From a virus, in the IMG/VR virus record IMGVR_UViG_3300025426_000021, positions 1 through 64,000 of that record: a DNA stretch of 64,000 bases; one strand, written 5' to 3'. The notes under the pieces are model-generated. The model saw only the letters and a list, made by a program, of their open reading frames with translations, searched no databases and was not told the DNA's origin. Shown here in pieces: positions 1 to 11,100 of the stretch. The number at the start of each line of letters is the position of its first letter. Within the stretch, counting starts at the first letter, position 1. The position numbers were made by a program, and so were the translations under genes.

Positions 1-504
1 ATTAGAAGAGTTACCACCAGTAATATATATTGAAGTGAGTCCTGCGTTCATTAACGCTTTACAGTTTGCACGAGACTGTTTTAAATCTCTATTACTATTA
101 TGAGTTCTTAAAGATTCAGTCGTCATACTCATTGATGACGTGTAAGAAGAAGTACCATTAACTGCACCAGAGTCATTAAACACATACGTGTTATAATCAC
201 TAAACCCACCGTCAATGTATGATGCTCCAGTATCCATCATATCACCTAAGTTAGTGGTTGTATCGGTTAAATGTATAGTTCTATTAGTATTACGCCAAGG
301 ACTACCGCTTTGATAACCGCAATGTACATAACCACGAGTATACACGGTACGATATAAAAATGAGTTTTCAGCTGTAAACCCAGCCATACCTAACCTACCT
401 GTTGTATTCCAGGTATAACCGTCATAAGTGTACACCCACCCTATAGGAGAAATGTACCTTTGTGCACTTGAAGGTGAAGTTGGAAAACTTAGCTGGTTTG
501 CCAT
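1..504 (-). CDS. Phage fibre-region structural protein, 3' end beyond window
   Basis: An open frame of 168 codons starts with ATG at 504 (MANQLSFPTSPSSAQRY) and runs off the left edge without a stop, so only the N-terminal part is seen. It begins 3 bases after the stop of the upstream fibre gene and follows the same direction. The N-terminus has no Gly-X-Ser repeat. The visible sequence is rich in Gly, Ser, Thr, Tyr and Asn, as in phage virion proteins, with a motif IGWVYTYDGYTWN like a short beta-structured module. The role is inferred from position as the last visible member of the fibre block. I do not recognise a family. Confidence 0.6.
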   Translation of the reverse strand, partial: MANQLSFPTSPSSAQRYISPIGWVYTYDGYTWNTTGRLGMAGFTAENSFLYRTVYTRGYVHCGYQSGSPWRNTNRTIHLTDTTTNLGDMMDTGASYIDGGFSDYNTYVFNDSGAVNGTSSYTSSMSMTTESLRTHNSNRDLKQSRANCKALMNAGLTSIYITGGNSSN

Positions 505-507
505 ACT

Positions 508-1539
508 TTAGGCCTTTGCTTTAATGAGTGCTTTAAGTTCCTCTATCTGAGCTTGCTGTTCTTTTATGGCCTCAACAAGTAAAGGAATCATTCTTTCATA
601 TTGTATAGTTATATAGTTTTCACCGCTCTTAGAATATGTTGAACCATCTTCATTGGTTACAGTATCGAACGGTGCTAACTTAATAACTTCAGGTAAAACT
701 ACCTGTACTTCCTGAGCTATTAAACCTACTTCAGGAGTTTCAGATGAATAACCGTAACGTTGAGCAGTTTCATTAGCAGTGTAGTTCACACCATTAAGTA
801 ATAAAACTTTTGACAACGCATTTAAAATATTGCCTTTAATATCTTTAAGTCGTTTATCAGAATAATTAGCAGTAATACTACTAGTAGCTGTAATAGCACC
901 TGTTACGTTTAACGCTCCAGATATACCAACGTTACCAGTTATGTTACCACCAGAAGTTTTAAATATAGTAGAAGGATCAACATATGGCACTGCAACTACC
1001 CAAGAACTAGAAGACGATATCCAAATGTTTAAGGCACCAGTATCTGTGTTCCACCAAAGATTACCATTACCCGCGGCTGTAGGTACACCACTTACTGAAC
1101 CACTTTGTACATACACAGTAGTGTTAGCGCCAAGCTGGCCTGAAAAACCAGAAGTACCGGTTGCGCCTTGAGCGCCTGAAGTGCCTTGAGCACCTGTTGA
1201 GCCTTGAGCACCTGTTGAGCCTTGAGCACCAGTAGATCCTTGAGCTCCAGTAGATCCTTTAGCTCCACTAAAACCAGAATATCCTGACGTACCTGCTGCA
1301 CCTTGAGCACCTGTTGCGCCTTGTGCACCTTGTGCACCGTTCTGCCCAATCGTTCCATTAGTTCCTTGTGCACCTTGTGCACCAGATATACCACTATAAC
1401 CAGAAGTACCTGCAGCTCCACTAAATCCTTGTGGCCCTTGAGGTCCGCTAAAACCAGAATATCCCGACGTACCGGTTGCACCTTGAGTACCAGAAAAACC
1501 AGAAACACCTTGTATACTATATGTAAATGGAGTAGCCAT
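508..1539 (-). CDS. Short collagen-like tail fibre protein with C-terminal S74 chaperone domain
   Basis: 343 aa. Residues 12 to about 135 are Gly-X-Y triplets of two kinds: classical GAQ/GPQ/GST collagen-like units and GYS/GFS units shared with the larger fibres. Residues about 140-225 form a small non-repeat head. Residues 226-343 are an intramolecular chaperone of the S74 (endosialidase) type: the processing motif SDKRLKDI with its Ser and Lys, then EVGLIAQEV, YERMIPLLVEAIKEQQ and a C-terminal coiled coil. Such domains trimerise fibres and cleave themselves off. The N-terminus MATPFTYSIQGVSGFSG matches the starts of the next two fibre genes, suggesting a common attachment peptide. An AT-rich TTAAATATAGAATATG context precedes the start. 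Confidence 0.85.
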   Translation of the reverse strand: MATPFTYSIQGVSGFSGTQGATGTSGYSGFSGPQGPQGFSGAAGTSGYSGISGAQGAQGTNGTIGQNGAQGAQGATGAQGAAGTSGYSGFSGAKGSTGAQGSTGAQGSTGAQGSTGAQGTSGAQGATGTSGFSGQLGANTTVYVQSGSVSGVPTAAGNGNLWWNTDTGALNIWISSSSSWVVAVPYVDPSTIFKTSGGNITGNVGISGALNVTGAITATSSITANYSDKRLKDIKGNILNALSKVLLLNGVNYTANETAQRYGYSSETPEVGLIAQEVQVVLPEVIKLAPFDTVTNEDGSTYSKSGENYITIQYERMIPLLVEAIKEQQAQIEELKALIKAKA

Positions 1540-1548
1540 ATTCTATAT

Positions 1549-4500
1549 TTAACTTAATCTTGCACTTAATTGCGTTATTAATATATTTAGGTTGTTTATT
1601 TGTACTTGTTGTGCTTTAACTGCTTCAGTAAGAAGAGCTGTTATACGGCTATAATCAATACCAACAACTACATCTCCTTCTGTGGAAACTACAGCTGGTA
1701 GTACTGGTAATACATCTTCTGCAATAAAACCAATTTCGTTAGTAGCGGATACATCAATTAAACTATCATACACGACTGCATTTAATAATTGAGTAGTTGC
1801 TAATGGATCTACAATAAAAGATGATAATGGTCTGATATTTGTCTTACCAACTTTAGAAGATGTTGAAGTAAACGATACAGCAGTAGCGTTACCGTTAACA
1901 TCCACTGTAAAGTTTTGAGCTATACTTGCTGTTTTAGCTGACAAAGAACCAGCAACTGTAAGTGTACCGCTAGGTGCAGTCGTACCGATACCGACATTAC
2001 CACCAGTAGTAATACGCATTTTTTCGGTACCACCTGCAGCAAAAATCATAGAAACGCCTATATTAGCATTATTGGCATAACCAGTATTAAACCAGCCATA
2101 AGAAGTCGTAGTAGTACCTGAATCATATGCACCAGAGTTGAGAGCTGCTCCGCTAGTGTTATTACCTACAACTATACCGGTATTCATATTACCGGTCGTA
2201 GCGTAAGTACCATTGTTATTTATTTGTAAGCTTGTATTAGGAGCTGTTAGACCAACACCAACATTAGTACCATTGTCGTATATTAAGCCTGTGCCTAATG
2301 AATTCGTACCTGTAAACTTAGCTACATAATTTGTAGTACCTGTACTACCTGCAAATGCTCCAGAAAAGCCTGAAAAACCGCTATAACCAGATATGCCTGT
2401 AAAACCAGAGTAACCAGAAGTACCGTTAGTACCATTTGTACCACTAAAGCCTGAATAACCAGAAGTACCGTTAGTACCATTTGTACCATTAGTTCCGCTA
2501 AAGCCCGAATAACCAGATGTACCAGTACTACCTGTAGAACCTTGAGCGCCTGTTGAGCCTTTTAAGCCAGAAAAACCACTGTAACCAGATTGTCCTGCAC
2601 CGGAAAAACCAGAATAACCAGAATTTGCATTAGCAGCCTGAATCTGTGAACCAGGATACTCAACTATTAGACCAGCTGTAGTACCTATACCAATCATTAC
2701 TGGTTTAATAATAGAACCAATAGCTGAAGGAGGTGTTGTGGTCATTAGACCTGCTGTAGTATCTGAAAGATAGTATTGTGCAGCGTCTACAATACCGGTA
2801 AAGCCTGAAGTGTAGCCGTTAGCTACATACTGAAATGATGTACCTGTTGCACTTATTACAACACCAATAATATCTGATGTAGAAGCTGCATTTGCTTGTG
2901 CTAAAGCATAACCACCAGAAGTTTTGTATATAACATTGCCTGGACTAAAAGAGTTGCTGTATGTTACGTTTACATTAGTAGCATTTAAACCGCTTGTACC
3001 AGAAAAACCAGATATACCACTAAAACCGGAAACCCCAGCAGAACCAGAGAAGCCAGAATAACCTGATATACCAGTATAACCGGAAATACCAGTAAAGCCG
3101 CTATAGCCTGATACACCTGTAAAACCAGAGTAACCAGAAATACCTGTAAAGCCTGATATACCTGTAAAGCCTGAAAAACCACTAATACCAGAATAGCCTG
3201 ATATACCGGTATAACCACTTATGCCTGTAAAACCTGAGAAACCACTGATACCACTATAGCCAGATATACCGGTGTAACCGCTTATACCACTAAAACCACT
3301 ATAGCCTGAAATACCAGTAAAGCCTGATATACCAGTGAAGCCAGACCAACCAGAAATACCTGAGTAACCAGATATACCAGTAAAACCGCTAAAGCCTGAA
3401 TAACCGCTTATACCTGTAAAGCCTGAGTAACCGCTTATACCGCTATAACCTGATATACCTGTATAACCAGAAATACCTGTAAAGCCGCTATAACCAGATG
3501 TACCTGTAGAGCCTTTAGCACCAGAAAAACCGCTATAGCCAGAAATACCTGTAAAACCAGATATACCAGTAAAGCCTGAATAACCTGAAGTACCAACACC
3601 AGAATAACCAGAAGCACCAGATACACCTTGACCGATTGGAGTTCTAATTACAGAATAATTAGTTGCACCATTATATATAAATGTAGCCGATACTGTTTGT
3701 GTATTCGGTGAATACATTCCTACATTAACAAGTATTCTATCTGTAGCTGAAAGTAAAGTAATATTACTTGTTACATAACTAAACTTAGTATATGTTGGTG
3801 TTGCAGCTGTTGTAAACACTGCTCCTGTATCTGCACTTAAAATAAATGCACTAGTTGAGCTTGTAGCCATTGAATAGCTATACAAACTAAATACAAAGCC
3901 TGCAGAAGGGTTTGGTGTTGTTGCACCCGCGCCTACTTGATAAAACCATTCAATGTCCCAAATACCAGCTGGTATTTCTGCAATACCTGGCTCTCCAATA
4001 GGAGTTAAATAACCACCTATTGATTGTGCACTATAAGCATTACTATTAGTACTGTTAACATAAGCAACATCATCATATTGAGTAACCCCACCACCACCCG
4101 GTGTCAATGCAATTGTTTCATAAGCAGGTTGGTCACTATTGGTTTCATTAAAAAAATATGTTCTACCGTATATAGAAGCACCTGTTGGACCAGATACACC
4201 AGAGAAACCACTATAACCACTAAAGCTAGAAAAACCAGAGTAACCGCTTATACCAGTGAAGCCTGATATACCAGTAAAGCCTGAATAACCACTGATACCT
4301 GTAAAACCGCTAAAGCCGGAATAACCGCTAATACCTGAAAAACCGCTAAAGCCTGAATAGCCTGAATAACCAGATATACCTGTATAACCAGATATACCTG
4401 TAAAGCCTGAATAACCTGAAATACCAGAGTAGCCGCTTGTTCCACTAAAACCGCTGTAACCACTTACACCGGTATAGCCAGAGATGCCTGTAAAGCCAGA

Positions 4501-4818
4501 AAAACCACTATAACCGCTAATACCAGTAAAACCGCTAAAGCCTGAGATACCAGAATAGCCAGATATACCTGTATAACCGGATATACCTGAAAAGCCAGTA
4601 TAGCCAGATATACCTGTAAAACCAGATATACCTGTGAAACCAGAGTAACCGGAAGTGCCGGTAAAGCCGCTATAACCGGATATACCAGTGAAGCCGCTAA
4701 TACCTGTATAACCAGAGATACCGGAATAACCAGAAGTGCCTGTAGCTCCTGCTACACCTTGCGCGCCTGAAAAACCGGATTGTCCTTTAATTGCTGTGTA
4801 TACAAATGTATTGCTCAT
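1549..4818 (-). CDS. Large Gly-X-Ser/Thr repeat tail fibre with C-terminal S74-type chaperone
   Basis: 1089 aa. The N-terminus MSNTFVYTAIKGQSGFSG resembles the neighbouring fibres. Repeats of G-[YFIW]-[ST] occupy roughly residues 13-218, 395-605 and 730-820. Between the first two is a globular module (GASIYGRTYFF to RTPIGQG, about 175 aa) also present in the next fibre; a second module with SNSFSPGNVIYKTSGGY follows the second array. The last ~104 residues (TSSKVGKTNI, EIGFIAEDVLPVLP, ITALLTEAVKAQQ) form an S74-type chaperone with the Ser and Lys spacing kept. Preceding it are short GxxGIGTTAPSG-type shaft segments. It is inferred to be a trimeric receptor-binding or side fibre. A TATAAATA late-promoter match lies just upstream. 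Confidence 0.85.
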   Translation of the reverse strand: MSNTFVYTAIKGQSGFSGAQGVAGATGTSGYSGISGYTGISGFTGISGYSGFTGTSGYSGFTGISGFTGISGYTGFSGISGYTGISGYSGISGFSGFTGISGYSGFSGFTGISGYTGVSGYSGFSGTSGYSGISGYSGFTGISGYTGISGYSGYSGFSGFSGISGYSGFSGFTGISGYSGFTGISGFTGISGYSGFSSFSGYSGFSGVSGPTGASIYGRTYFFNETNSDQPAYETIALTPGGGGVTQYDDVAYVNSTNSNAYSAQSIGGYLTPIGEPGIAEIPAGIWDIEWFYQVGAGATTPNPSAGFVFSLYSYSMATSSTSAFILSADTGAVFTTAATPTYTKFSYVTSNITLLSATDRILVNVGMYSPNTQTVSATFIYNGATNYSVIRTPIGQGVSGASGYSGVGTSGYSGFTGISGFTGISGYSGFSGAKGSTGTSGYSGFTGISGYTGISGYSGISGYSGFTGISGYSGFSGFTGISGYSGISGWSGFTGISGFTGISGYSGFSGISGYTGISGYSGISGFSGFTGISGYTGISGYSGISGFSGFTGISGFTGISGYSGFTGVSGYSGFTGISGYTGISGYSGFSGSAGVSGFSGISGFSGTSGLNATNVNVTYSNSFSPGNVIYKTSGGYALAQANAASTSDIIGVVISATGTSFQYVANGYTSGFTGIVDAAQYYLSDTTAGLMTTTPPSAIGSIIKPVMIGIGTTAGLIVEYPGSQIQAANANSGYSGFSGAGQSGYSGFSGLKGSTGAQGSTGSTGTSGYSGFSGTNGTNGTNGTSGYSGFSGTNGTNGTSGYSGFTGISGYSGFSGFSGAFAGSTGTTNYVAKFTGTNSLGTGLIYDNGTNVGVGLTAPNTSLQINNNGTYATTGNMNTGIVVGNNTSGAALNSGAYDSGTTTTSYGWFNTGYANNANIGVSMIFAAGGTEKMRITTGGNVGIGTTAPSGTLTVAGSLSAKTASIAQNFTVDVNGNATAVSFTSTSSKVGKTNIRPLSSFIVDPLATTQLLNAVVYDSLIDVSATNEIGFIAEDVLPVLPAVVSTEGDVVVGIDYSRITALLTEAVKAQQVQINNLNILITQLSARLS
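2995..3635 (-). repeat. Second Gly-X-Ser/Thr coding array of the 1089-aa fibre
   Basis: Tandem 9-base units encode G-[YFIW]-[ST]; on the plus strand they read as variants of accactataaccagatatacc. Synonymous codons vary between copies, so the protein pattern is kept better than the DNA pattern. Confidence 0.9.
4165..4790 (-). repeat. First Gly-X-Ser/Thr coding array of the 1089-aa fibre
   Basis: About 205 residues of uninterrupted G-X-[ST] triplets directly after the N-terminal attachment peptide. X is almost always Ile, Tyr or Phe. There are no prolines until GPTGAS at the array end. Confidence 0.9.
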
Positions 4819-4836
4819 GATTCATTTAAGCAATAA

Positions 4837-4844
4837 TATTTATA
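4837..4844 (-). promoter_or_regulatory. Candidate T4-type late promoter (TATAAATA)
   Basis: The minus strand reads TATAAATA about 20 bases before the ATG of the 1089-aa fibre. This is the T4 late promoter core. No other promoter element is obvious nearby. Confidence 0.6.
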
Positions 4845-4848
4845 CACT

Positions 4849-7800
4849 TTATATGATAAACCAGTTAGTGCCGTTGTATATTAATGATACAGCTTCGTAG
4901 TTGTAGTTTAACAAGTAAGTAGCTTGACCATCAACGGTTACGCCTGCACCAGATAATGTAATGTTGTTTGTCTTAGCATTACCAGATTCATCTTTAATAG
5001 TTACATACAAGCCCTGTTGTATACCTGCGATTGCTGGTAGATAAACAGTGGTTGGAGTAGCAACGTTAATACCGATATATTCGTCAGTTGATTGTACAAC
5101 GTATGGGTTGCTTGTTACTAGACGTACACCTTGTACGTTTGGATATAGTAACAACGCGTTATCAGAGTTTAGATAACCACGTTCATTTACTACTACAGCT
5201 GTTGAAGATGTAATAGCTCTCATGACCGGTTTCGATACTGTACCAAAAGCACTTGGAGCAACTGTTGTTACAGCACCTGCAACTGTTGGTGATAAGAAGT
5301 AACATTCACCAGGAGTTAAGCTTGCAAGATTTGTAATCAAGCCCATGTATATAATGGTGAAGCCTGTAGCTGAAGCTGATGCGACAACACCTGTTGCTTC
5401 TGCATCTGTTACATTGTCTGCTTGAGCTAAGAACCAACCGCTTGAACCGTTGTCAAGACGTACTACTTGACCAGCGCTAAAGCTGTTCGTGTATGTAATG
5501 ACTTGACTTGAAATATTTGTTGTAGCACCAGACATACCAGTGTAACCACTGAAGCCTGAAATACCACTGAAACCGCTAATACCGGTAAAGCCACTGAAAC
5601 CACTTATACCTGTATAACCCGATATACCAGTAAAGCCACTATAGCCACTAATACCAGAGTAACCAGATATACCGGTAAAGCCTGAGTAACCACTAATACC
5701 AGTGAAGCCACTGAAACCAGAGTAACCGCTAATACCTGTAAAGCCAGAGTAGCCTGAAATACCAGACCAACCACTAATACCAGAGAAACCTGATATACCA
5801 GTGAAACCAGATACACCGGTAAAGCCACTATAGCCACTGATACCAGAGAAACCTGATATACCAGTAAAGCCTGAGTAACCGCTTATACCTGTAAAGCCGC
5901 TAAAGCCGGAGTAACCTGATATACCAGTAAAGCCTGAATAACCGCTTATACCTGTAAAGCCGCTATAACCAGAGTAGCCAGATGTACCTGTGTAACCTGA
6001 AATACCAGTGAAGCCGCTATAACCTGATATACCGGTAAAGCCTGAATAACCGCTTATACCTGTAAAGCCACTGTAGCCACTGATACCAGAATAACCTGAA
6101 ATACCTGTGAAACCACTGATACCAGTATAACCTGAAATACCGGTAAAGCCGCTGTAGCCTGAGATACCAGACCAACCGCTAATACCGCTAAAACCGCTAA
6201 TACCGGTAAAGCCGCTAAAGCCTGAAATACCGCTATAACCGCTAATACCAGTGTAACCTGAAATACCAGTAAAGCCTGAGTAACCGCTAATACCGCTATA
6301 ACCTGATATACCTGTATAACCTGATATACCGCTAAAGCCGGAGTAGCCTGAAATACCAGACCAGCCACTGATACCGCTGAAACCACTGATACCAGTAAAA
6401 CCAGATATACCGCTAAAACCAGAGTAACCAGAAGTACCAATACCGGAATAACCAGATGTACCACTAACACCTTGACCGATTGGAGTACGTAAAGCGGAAT
6501 ATATCGAACTACCATTGTAATGGTATGAAGCGCTAATTGTTGCTGTACTTGTTGTGTAAGCTGCAACTTGTAATAAGATACGATCTGTTGCAGAAAGTTT
6601 TGTAATCGTGCTTGTAACGTAACCTAATTTTTGGAAAGTTGAAACTGTATCTGTAACAGGGCCTGAATCAGCACTTAAGATGAATGCGCTAGTAGCGCTT
6701 GTAGCCATTGAGTAACTATATACGCTAATAACAAAGTTTGCTGCGCTAGCAGAAACGTTACGATAGAAATCGAATTCCCACAAACCAGCTGGAATTTCAA
6801 CTAAGCCTGGTTCCCCAATTGGTGTTAAGTACCAACCGTAAGCGCTTGGGCTACCTGGACCTGCTGTGGTAGAGTTAAGAGCTAATACGTCGTCGTTTAC
6901 ATCTGTACCACCACCGCCTGGTACTAACGACATTACTTCAAATACTGTTGGGTTTTGATCACTTGTTACTTCTTGTAGGTAGTACGTTCTACCGTAAATG
7001 GATGCACCGGTACCACCAGAGATACCAGAGAAACCTGTATAACCTGAAATACCAGTAAAGCCAGAGTAACCGCTAATACCAGTAAAGCCAGAATAACCGC
7101 TAAAGCCTGTAAAGCCGCTGTAACCAGATATACCAGTATAACCTGAAATACCTGTAAAACCACTATAGCCGCTAATACCACTATAACCGCTAATACCGGT
7201 ATAACCTGAAATACCAGTGAAGCCGGAATAACCGCTTATACCAGTGAAGCCGGAATAACCAGAAATACCTGACCAACCGCTAATACCGCTGAAACCAGAA
7301 ATACCTGTAAAACCAGATATACCAGTATAACCTGAAATACCTGTAAAGCCGCTGTAACCGCTTATGCCTGTAAAGCCGGAGTAGCCAGAAATACCTGACC
7401 AACCTGAAATACCGGTAAAGCCTGAGAAGCCAGAATAACCTGAAATACCGGTAAAGCCGCTAAAACCGCTAATACCAGAATAACCAGACCAACCAGAAAT
7501 ACCTGTAAAACCGCTTATACCAGAGAAGCCAGAATAACCTGAAATACCGGTAAAGCCGGAATAACCACTGATACCTGTAAAACCTGAGATACCAGTAAAG
7601 CCTGAAAAGCCGGAGTAGCCACTAATACCACTAAAACCGCTAATACCTGTAAAGCCTGAATAACCTGAAATACCAGTAAAGCCTGAATAACCAGAAATAC
7701 CTGTGAAGCCAGAGTAACCGGAAATACCAGACCAACCACTAATACCTGTAAAGCCGCTAAAGCCGCTTATACCAGTGTAACCACTAATACCAGTATAACC

Positions 7801-8067
7801 AGAAATACCAGTGAAACCACTATAACCACTGATACCACTAAAACCTGAAATACCTGTAAAACCACTATAGCCGCTTATACCAGACCAACCTGAGAAGCCA
7901 CTAAAGCCTGAATAACCAGAGATACCGGAGTAGCCTGATTGGCCTATGGCACCTGATGCACCAGAATAACCAGATATACCTGACCAACCGGACGTACCTA
8001 TTTGCCCGCTGAAGCCGGAAAAGCCGGATGCACCTCTAATTGCTGAGTAGACGAATGAATTTGCCAT
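4849..8067 (-). CDS. Large Gly-X-Ser/Thr repeat tail fibre without S74 domain
   Basis: 1072 aa, starting MANSFVYSAIRGASGFSG. Repeats of G-[YFIW]-[ST] fill about residues 12-350 and 535-850, the longest arrays in the window. The intervening module (GASIYGRTYYL to RTPIGQG) is a paralogue of the one in the downstream fibre. The C-terminal ~220 residues begin NISSQVITYTNSFSAGQ, continue through a small domain with NERGYLNSDNALL and end in a beta-rich cap TYLLNYNYEAVSLIYNGTNWFII. The same C-terminal layout closes the 1523-aa fibre, and no S74 chaperone is present. It is inferred to be a fibre or whisker subunit. A TATAAATA match lies upstream. Confidence 0.8.
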   Translation of the reverse strand: MANSFVYSAIRGASGFSGFSGQIGTSGWSGISGYSGASGAIGQSGYSGISGYSGFSGFSGWSGISGYSGFTGISGFSGISGYSGFTGISGYTGISGYTGISGFSGFTGISGWSGISGYSGFTGISGYSGFTGISGYSGFTGISGFSGISGYSGFSGFTGISGFTGISGYSGFTGISGYSGFSGISGFTGISGWSGYSGISGFSGFTGISGYSGFSGFTGISGWSGISGYSGFTGISGYSGFTGISGYTGISGFTGISGFSGISGWSGISGYSGFTGISGYSGFTGISGYTGISGYSGISGYSGFTGISGYTGISGYSGFTGFSGYSGFTGISGYSGFTGISGYTGFSGISGGTGASIYGRTYYLQEVTSDQNPTVFEVMSLVPGGGGTDVNDDVLALNSTTAGPGSPSAYGWYLTPIGEPGLVEIPAGLWEFDFYRNVSASAANFVISVYSYSMATSATSAFILSADSGPVTDTVSTFQKLGYVTSTITKLSATDRILLQVAAYTTSTATISASYHYNGSSIYSALRTPIGQGVSGTSGYSGIGTSGYSGFSGISGFTGISGFSGISGWSGISGYSGFSGISGYTGISGYSGISGYSGFTGISGYTGISGYSGISGFSGFTGISGFSGISGWSGISGYSGFTGISGYTGISGFTGISGYSGISGYSGFTGISGYSGFTGISGYSGFTGISGYTGTSGYSGYSGFTGISGYSGFTGISGYSGFSGFTGISGYSGFTGISGFSGISGYSGFTGVSGFTGISGFSGISGWSGISGYSGFTGISGYSGFSGFTGISGYSGFTGISGYSGISGYSGFTGISGYTGISGFSGFTGISGFSGISGFSGYTGMSGATTNISSQVITYTNSFSAGQVVRLDNGSSGWFLAQADNVTDAEATGVVASASATGFTIIYMGLITNLASLTPGECYFLSPTVAGAVTTVAPSAFGTVSKPVMRAITSSTAVVVNERGYLNSDNALLLYPNVQGVRLVTSNPYVVQSTDEYIGINVATPTTVYLPAIAGIQQGLYVTIKDESGNAKTNNITLSGAGVTVDGQATYLLNYNYEAVSLIYNGTNWFII
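5525..6470 (-). repeat. Second Gly-X-Ser/Thr coding array of the 1072-aa fibre
   Basis: About 315 residues of G-X-[ST] triplets, with GISGYSGFTGISG-type superunits and occasional GWSG, which recurs at irregular spacing. Confidence 0.9.
7010..8045 (-). repeat. First Gly-X-Ser/Thr coding array of the 1072-aa fibre
   Basis: About 340 residues of nearly unbroken G-[IYFW]-[ST] triplets after the attachment peptide. Charged residues and prolines are absent from the array. Confidence 0.9.
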
Positions 8068-8087
8068 AGTAGTTTGTTATTTGTTAA

Positions 8088-8095
8088 TATTTATA
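8088..8095 (-). promoter_or_regulatory. Candidate T4-type late promoter (TATAAATA)
   Basis: The minus strand reads ATATAAATATT about 21 bases before the ATG of the 1072-aa fibre, containing the exact T4 late core. Confidence 0.6.
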
Positions 8096-8122
8096 TTTCT
8101 TTAGCAGGTTTTGAGAGTGTTT

Positions 8123-11100
8123 TTAAACTAAATTCCACATACCTCCAATATATATTACAGAAACTGTTTCGTAAGGTGTATCGATCACATCAAACGTGCT
8201 TCCATCAATCAGATCTGGGTTTGTTGCGGATATAGTAATAAGATTTGTTGTTGTGTTAGCATTTCCTGACATATCCTTAATGGTGTATGTCTTACCTGGT
8301 GTACCAACCGGTAGTGTAACTGTTGCTTGACCCCCTACATTTACTCCGATAAAGTAATCACTAGGTGTAGCTGTATAGTAGGCATTTGTTACATATGTTG
8401 CCGGAACATAAGAGTTAAGAACATTATCGCTAGTGTTTAATATGCCACGTTCATTAACAACTACTGCAACGTTGCTTGAAACAGCGCGCATTATTGGTTT
8501 TGAAACTGTGTTTAATGCACTTACATTATCTGAAGTTGTAGCACCAGCAACTGTTGGTGAAAGGAATAAGCAATCCCCTGGTACTAAGTTATTAATATCA
8601 GAAGTGTTGAAAGTTATTAATCCGTTATATACAATATAGAATAGACTCGAAGTAGCATATTCTACTACACCAGTTGCTTCAGCATTTACAACGTTATTAG
8701 CTTGAGCTAGGTACCATAAACCGTCTCCGTAGTTTAGTCTTAGTACTTGACCAGCGCTAAACGAGTTAGTAGCCATTATTAACTGACTAGAAATGTTAAC
8801 AGGGTCACCGCTAAAGCCTGAGAAACCAGAGAAGCCTGATTGACCAGAAAAACCTGATATACCAGACCAACCTGAGGTACCAGAATCACCTTTATCACCC
8901 TTTACTTGACCGACATCAGTCCAAGTACCGTTAGCGTATACCCATAAATCACCAGTTGTTTCGTCAATGACACCGTTACCGTTTACAGCTGATGGGTAAG
9001 CAGCATTTAAAGTAGCTTGTGCATTAGCACCAACAGTCGGTACTGTACCGATAATAGTAACTGAAGTACCGTTTACACCAGAATAACCTGATGTACCGCT
9101 AAAGCCGCTATAACCTGAGAAACCACTAAAGCCTGTAAAACCGCTTATACCGCTATAGCCTGAGAAGCCAGTAAAGCCTGATATACCACTAAAACCGCTA
9201 AAGCCTGTATAACCACTAAAGCCTGTATAACCTGAAGCACCGTTAATGCCGTTTATACCGGAGAAACCTGAGTAACCAGTAAAGCCGCTAAAACCTGAAG
9301 TACCAGAGAAACCAGAGAAGCCGCTATAACCGGTCCAGCCTGAGAAACCACTAAAGCCAGAATAACCAGATTGACCACTGAAACCAAAAGGTATATTAGT
9401 TATAACACTACTATAATGTGTAGTACCTAAGAAATAGTATGTTAAGACTTCTGTTTGAGTGTCTGTAGTATAACCACGTATATCTATTACAATACGGTCA
9501 GAAGTATTAATGTATATAGCATTGTCTATATAGTATTGAGTACGAATGTAAGTTGGGTTTGGTGTTTTAACTAACTGATCACTCATTACTGAGAACAGTT
9601 GAGTCTTATTACCGCTTACATCAAGGGTACTTACAATATACGTAAAATAAGTTTGTGCATTATATGCATTTGGACCTGATAATGAATACCAAGTATCAAA
9701 GTACCAGTTGCCTGTATTGATTACACCTCTTAAAGGATAGCCTGATAAGGTTACAGTTAATAGAACAGGTGCTGGGTTTTGAGTTGTATTAAATATACAA
9801 TCAACATATGTTTCAGCTCCGTTTTGTGCATCAGGTCCAATATAGTTGTAACCTACAACATCAGAAGTTAAAGTAGTTGGGTATAATACTACACCAGGTG
9901 TAGAGTCACCACTGTAGCCTGAAGTACCGCTAAAACCACTATAGCCTGAAATGCCAGAATCGCCAGACCAGCCTGAAATACCAGAGTCACCGCTAAAGCC
10001 ACTAATACCGCTGAAACCGCTAATACCGCTAAAGCCGGAGTAGCCTGAAATGCCGCTAAAACCGCTAAACCCAGAGAAACCAGAAGTACCAGAGTAACCA
10101 GTAATACCAGAGTAACCTGACCAACCAGTATAACCTGAGACACCTGTAAAGCCGCTATAACCTGAAATACCAGAAGTACCGGTATAGCCGCTTAAACCGC
10201 TATAACCCGAGAAACCACTAATACCAGAGCCACCGCTAAAGCCTGTATAACCAGATATACCGGAGTTACCGCTATAACCGCTTATACCAGAGTAGCCTGA
10301 GAAACCAGAATAACCGCTAATACCGCTAAAACCAGATGTACCGCTAAAACCAGAGATACCTGTGTAACCAGAAATACCAGAATAACCACTATAACCAGAT
10401 ATACCAGAAAAGCCTGATATACCGCTAAAGCCTGTATAGCCGCTGATACCAGAATCGCCGCTAAAGCCTGAAATACCACTATAACCGCTTATGCCGCTGT
10501 AACCACTAATACCGCTAAAGCCGCTAAAGCCTGAATTACCTTGCGCACCTTGTGCACCGGTGTCGCCTTTTATTTGACCAACATTAGTCCAGGTACCATT
10601 TGCATATACCCATAAGTCACCAGATGTTTCGTCTATAACACCATTACCATTAACTGCACCTGGGAACGCTGCGTTTAATGTAGCTTGTGGGTTACCGCCA
10701 ACAGTTGGTACCGTACCAATAATAGTAACTGAAGTACCGTTTTTACCAGAGTAACCAGATATACCGCTAAAGCCTGTATAACCAGATATACCAGTGTAAC
10801 CACTTATACCTGTAAAGCCCGAGTAACCAGAAATACCAGAGAAGCCAGAATAACCAGAGTAACCAGAAATACCAGAATTACCACTAAAACCCGTGAAACC
10901 AGAAATACCACTGTAACCAGAGAAGCCTGTATAACCACTAATACCGGTGTAGCCAGAGAAACCAGAATAACCGCTTACACCAGAATAACCTGATATACCT
11001 GAGCCACCACTAAAGCCTGATATACCGCTAAAACCAGAGTACCCAGAATAACCACTGATACCAGATGTACCAGAGTAGCCTGAAATACCAGAATAGCCTG

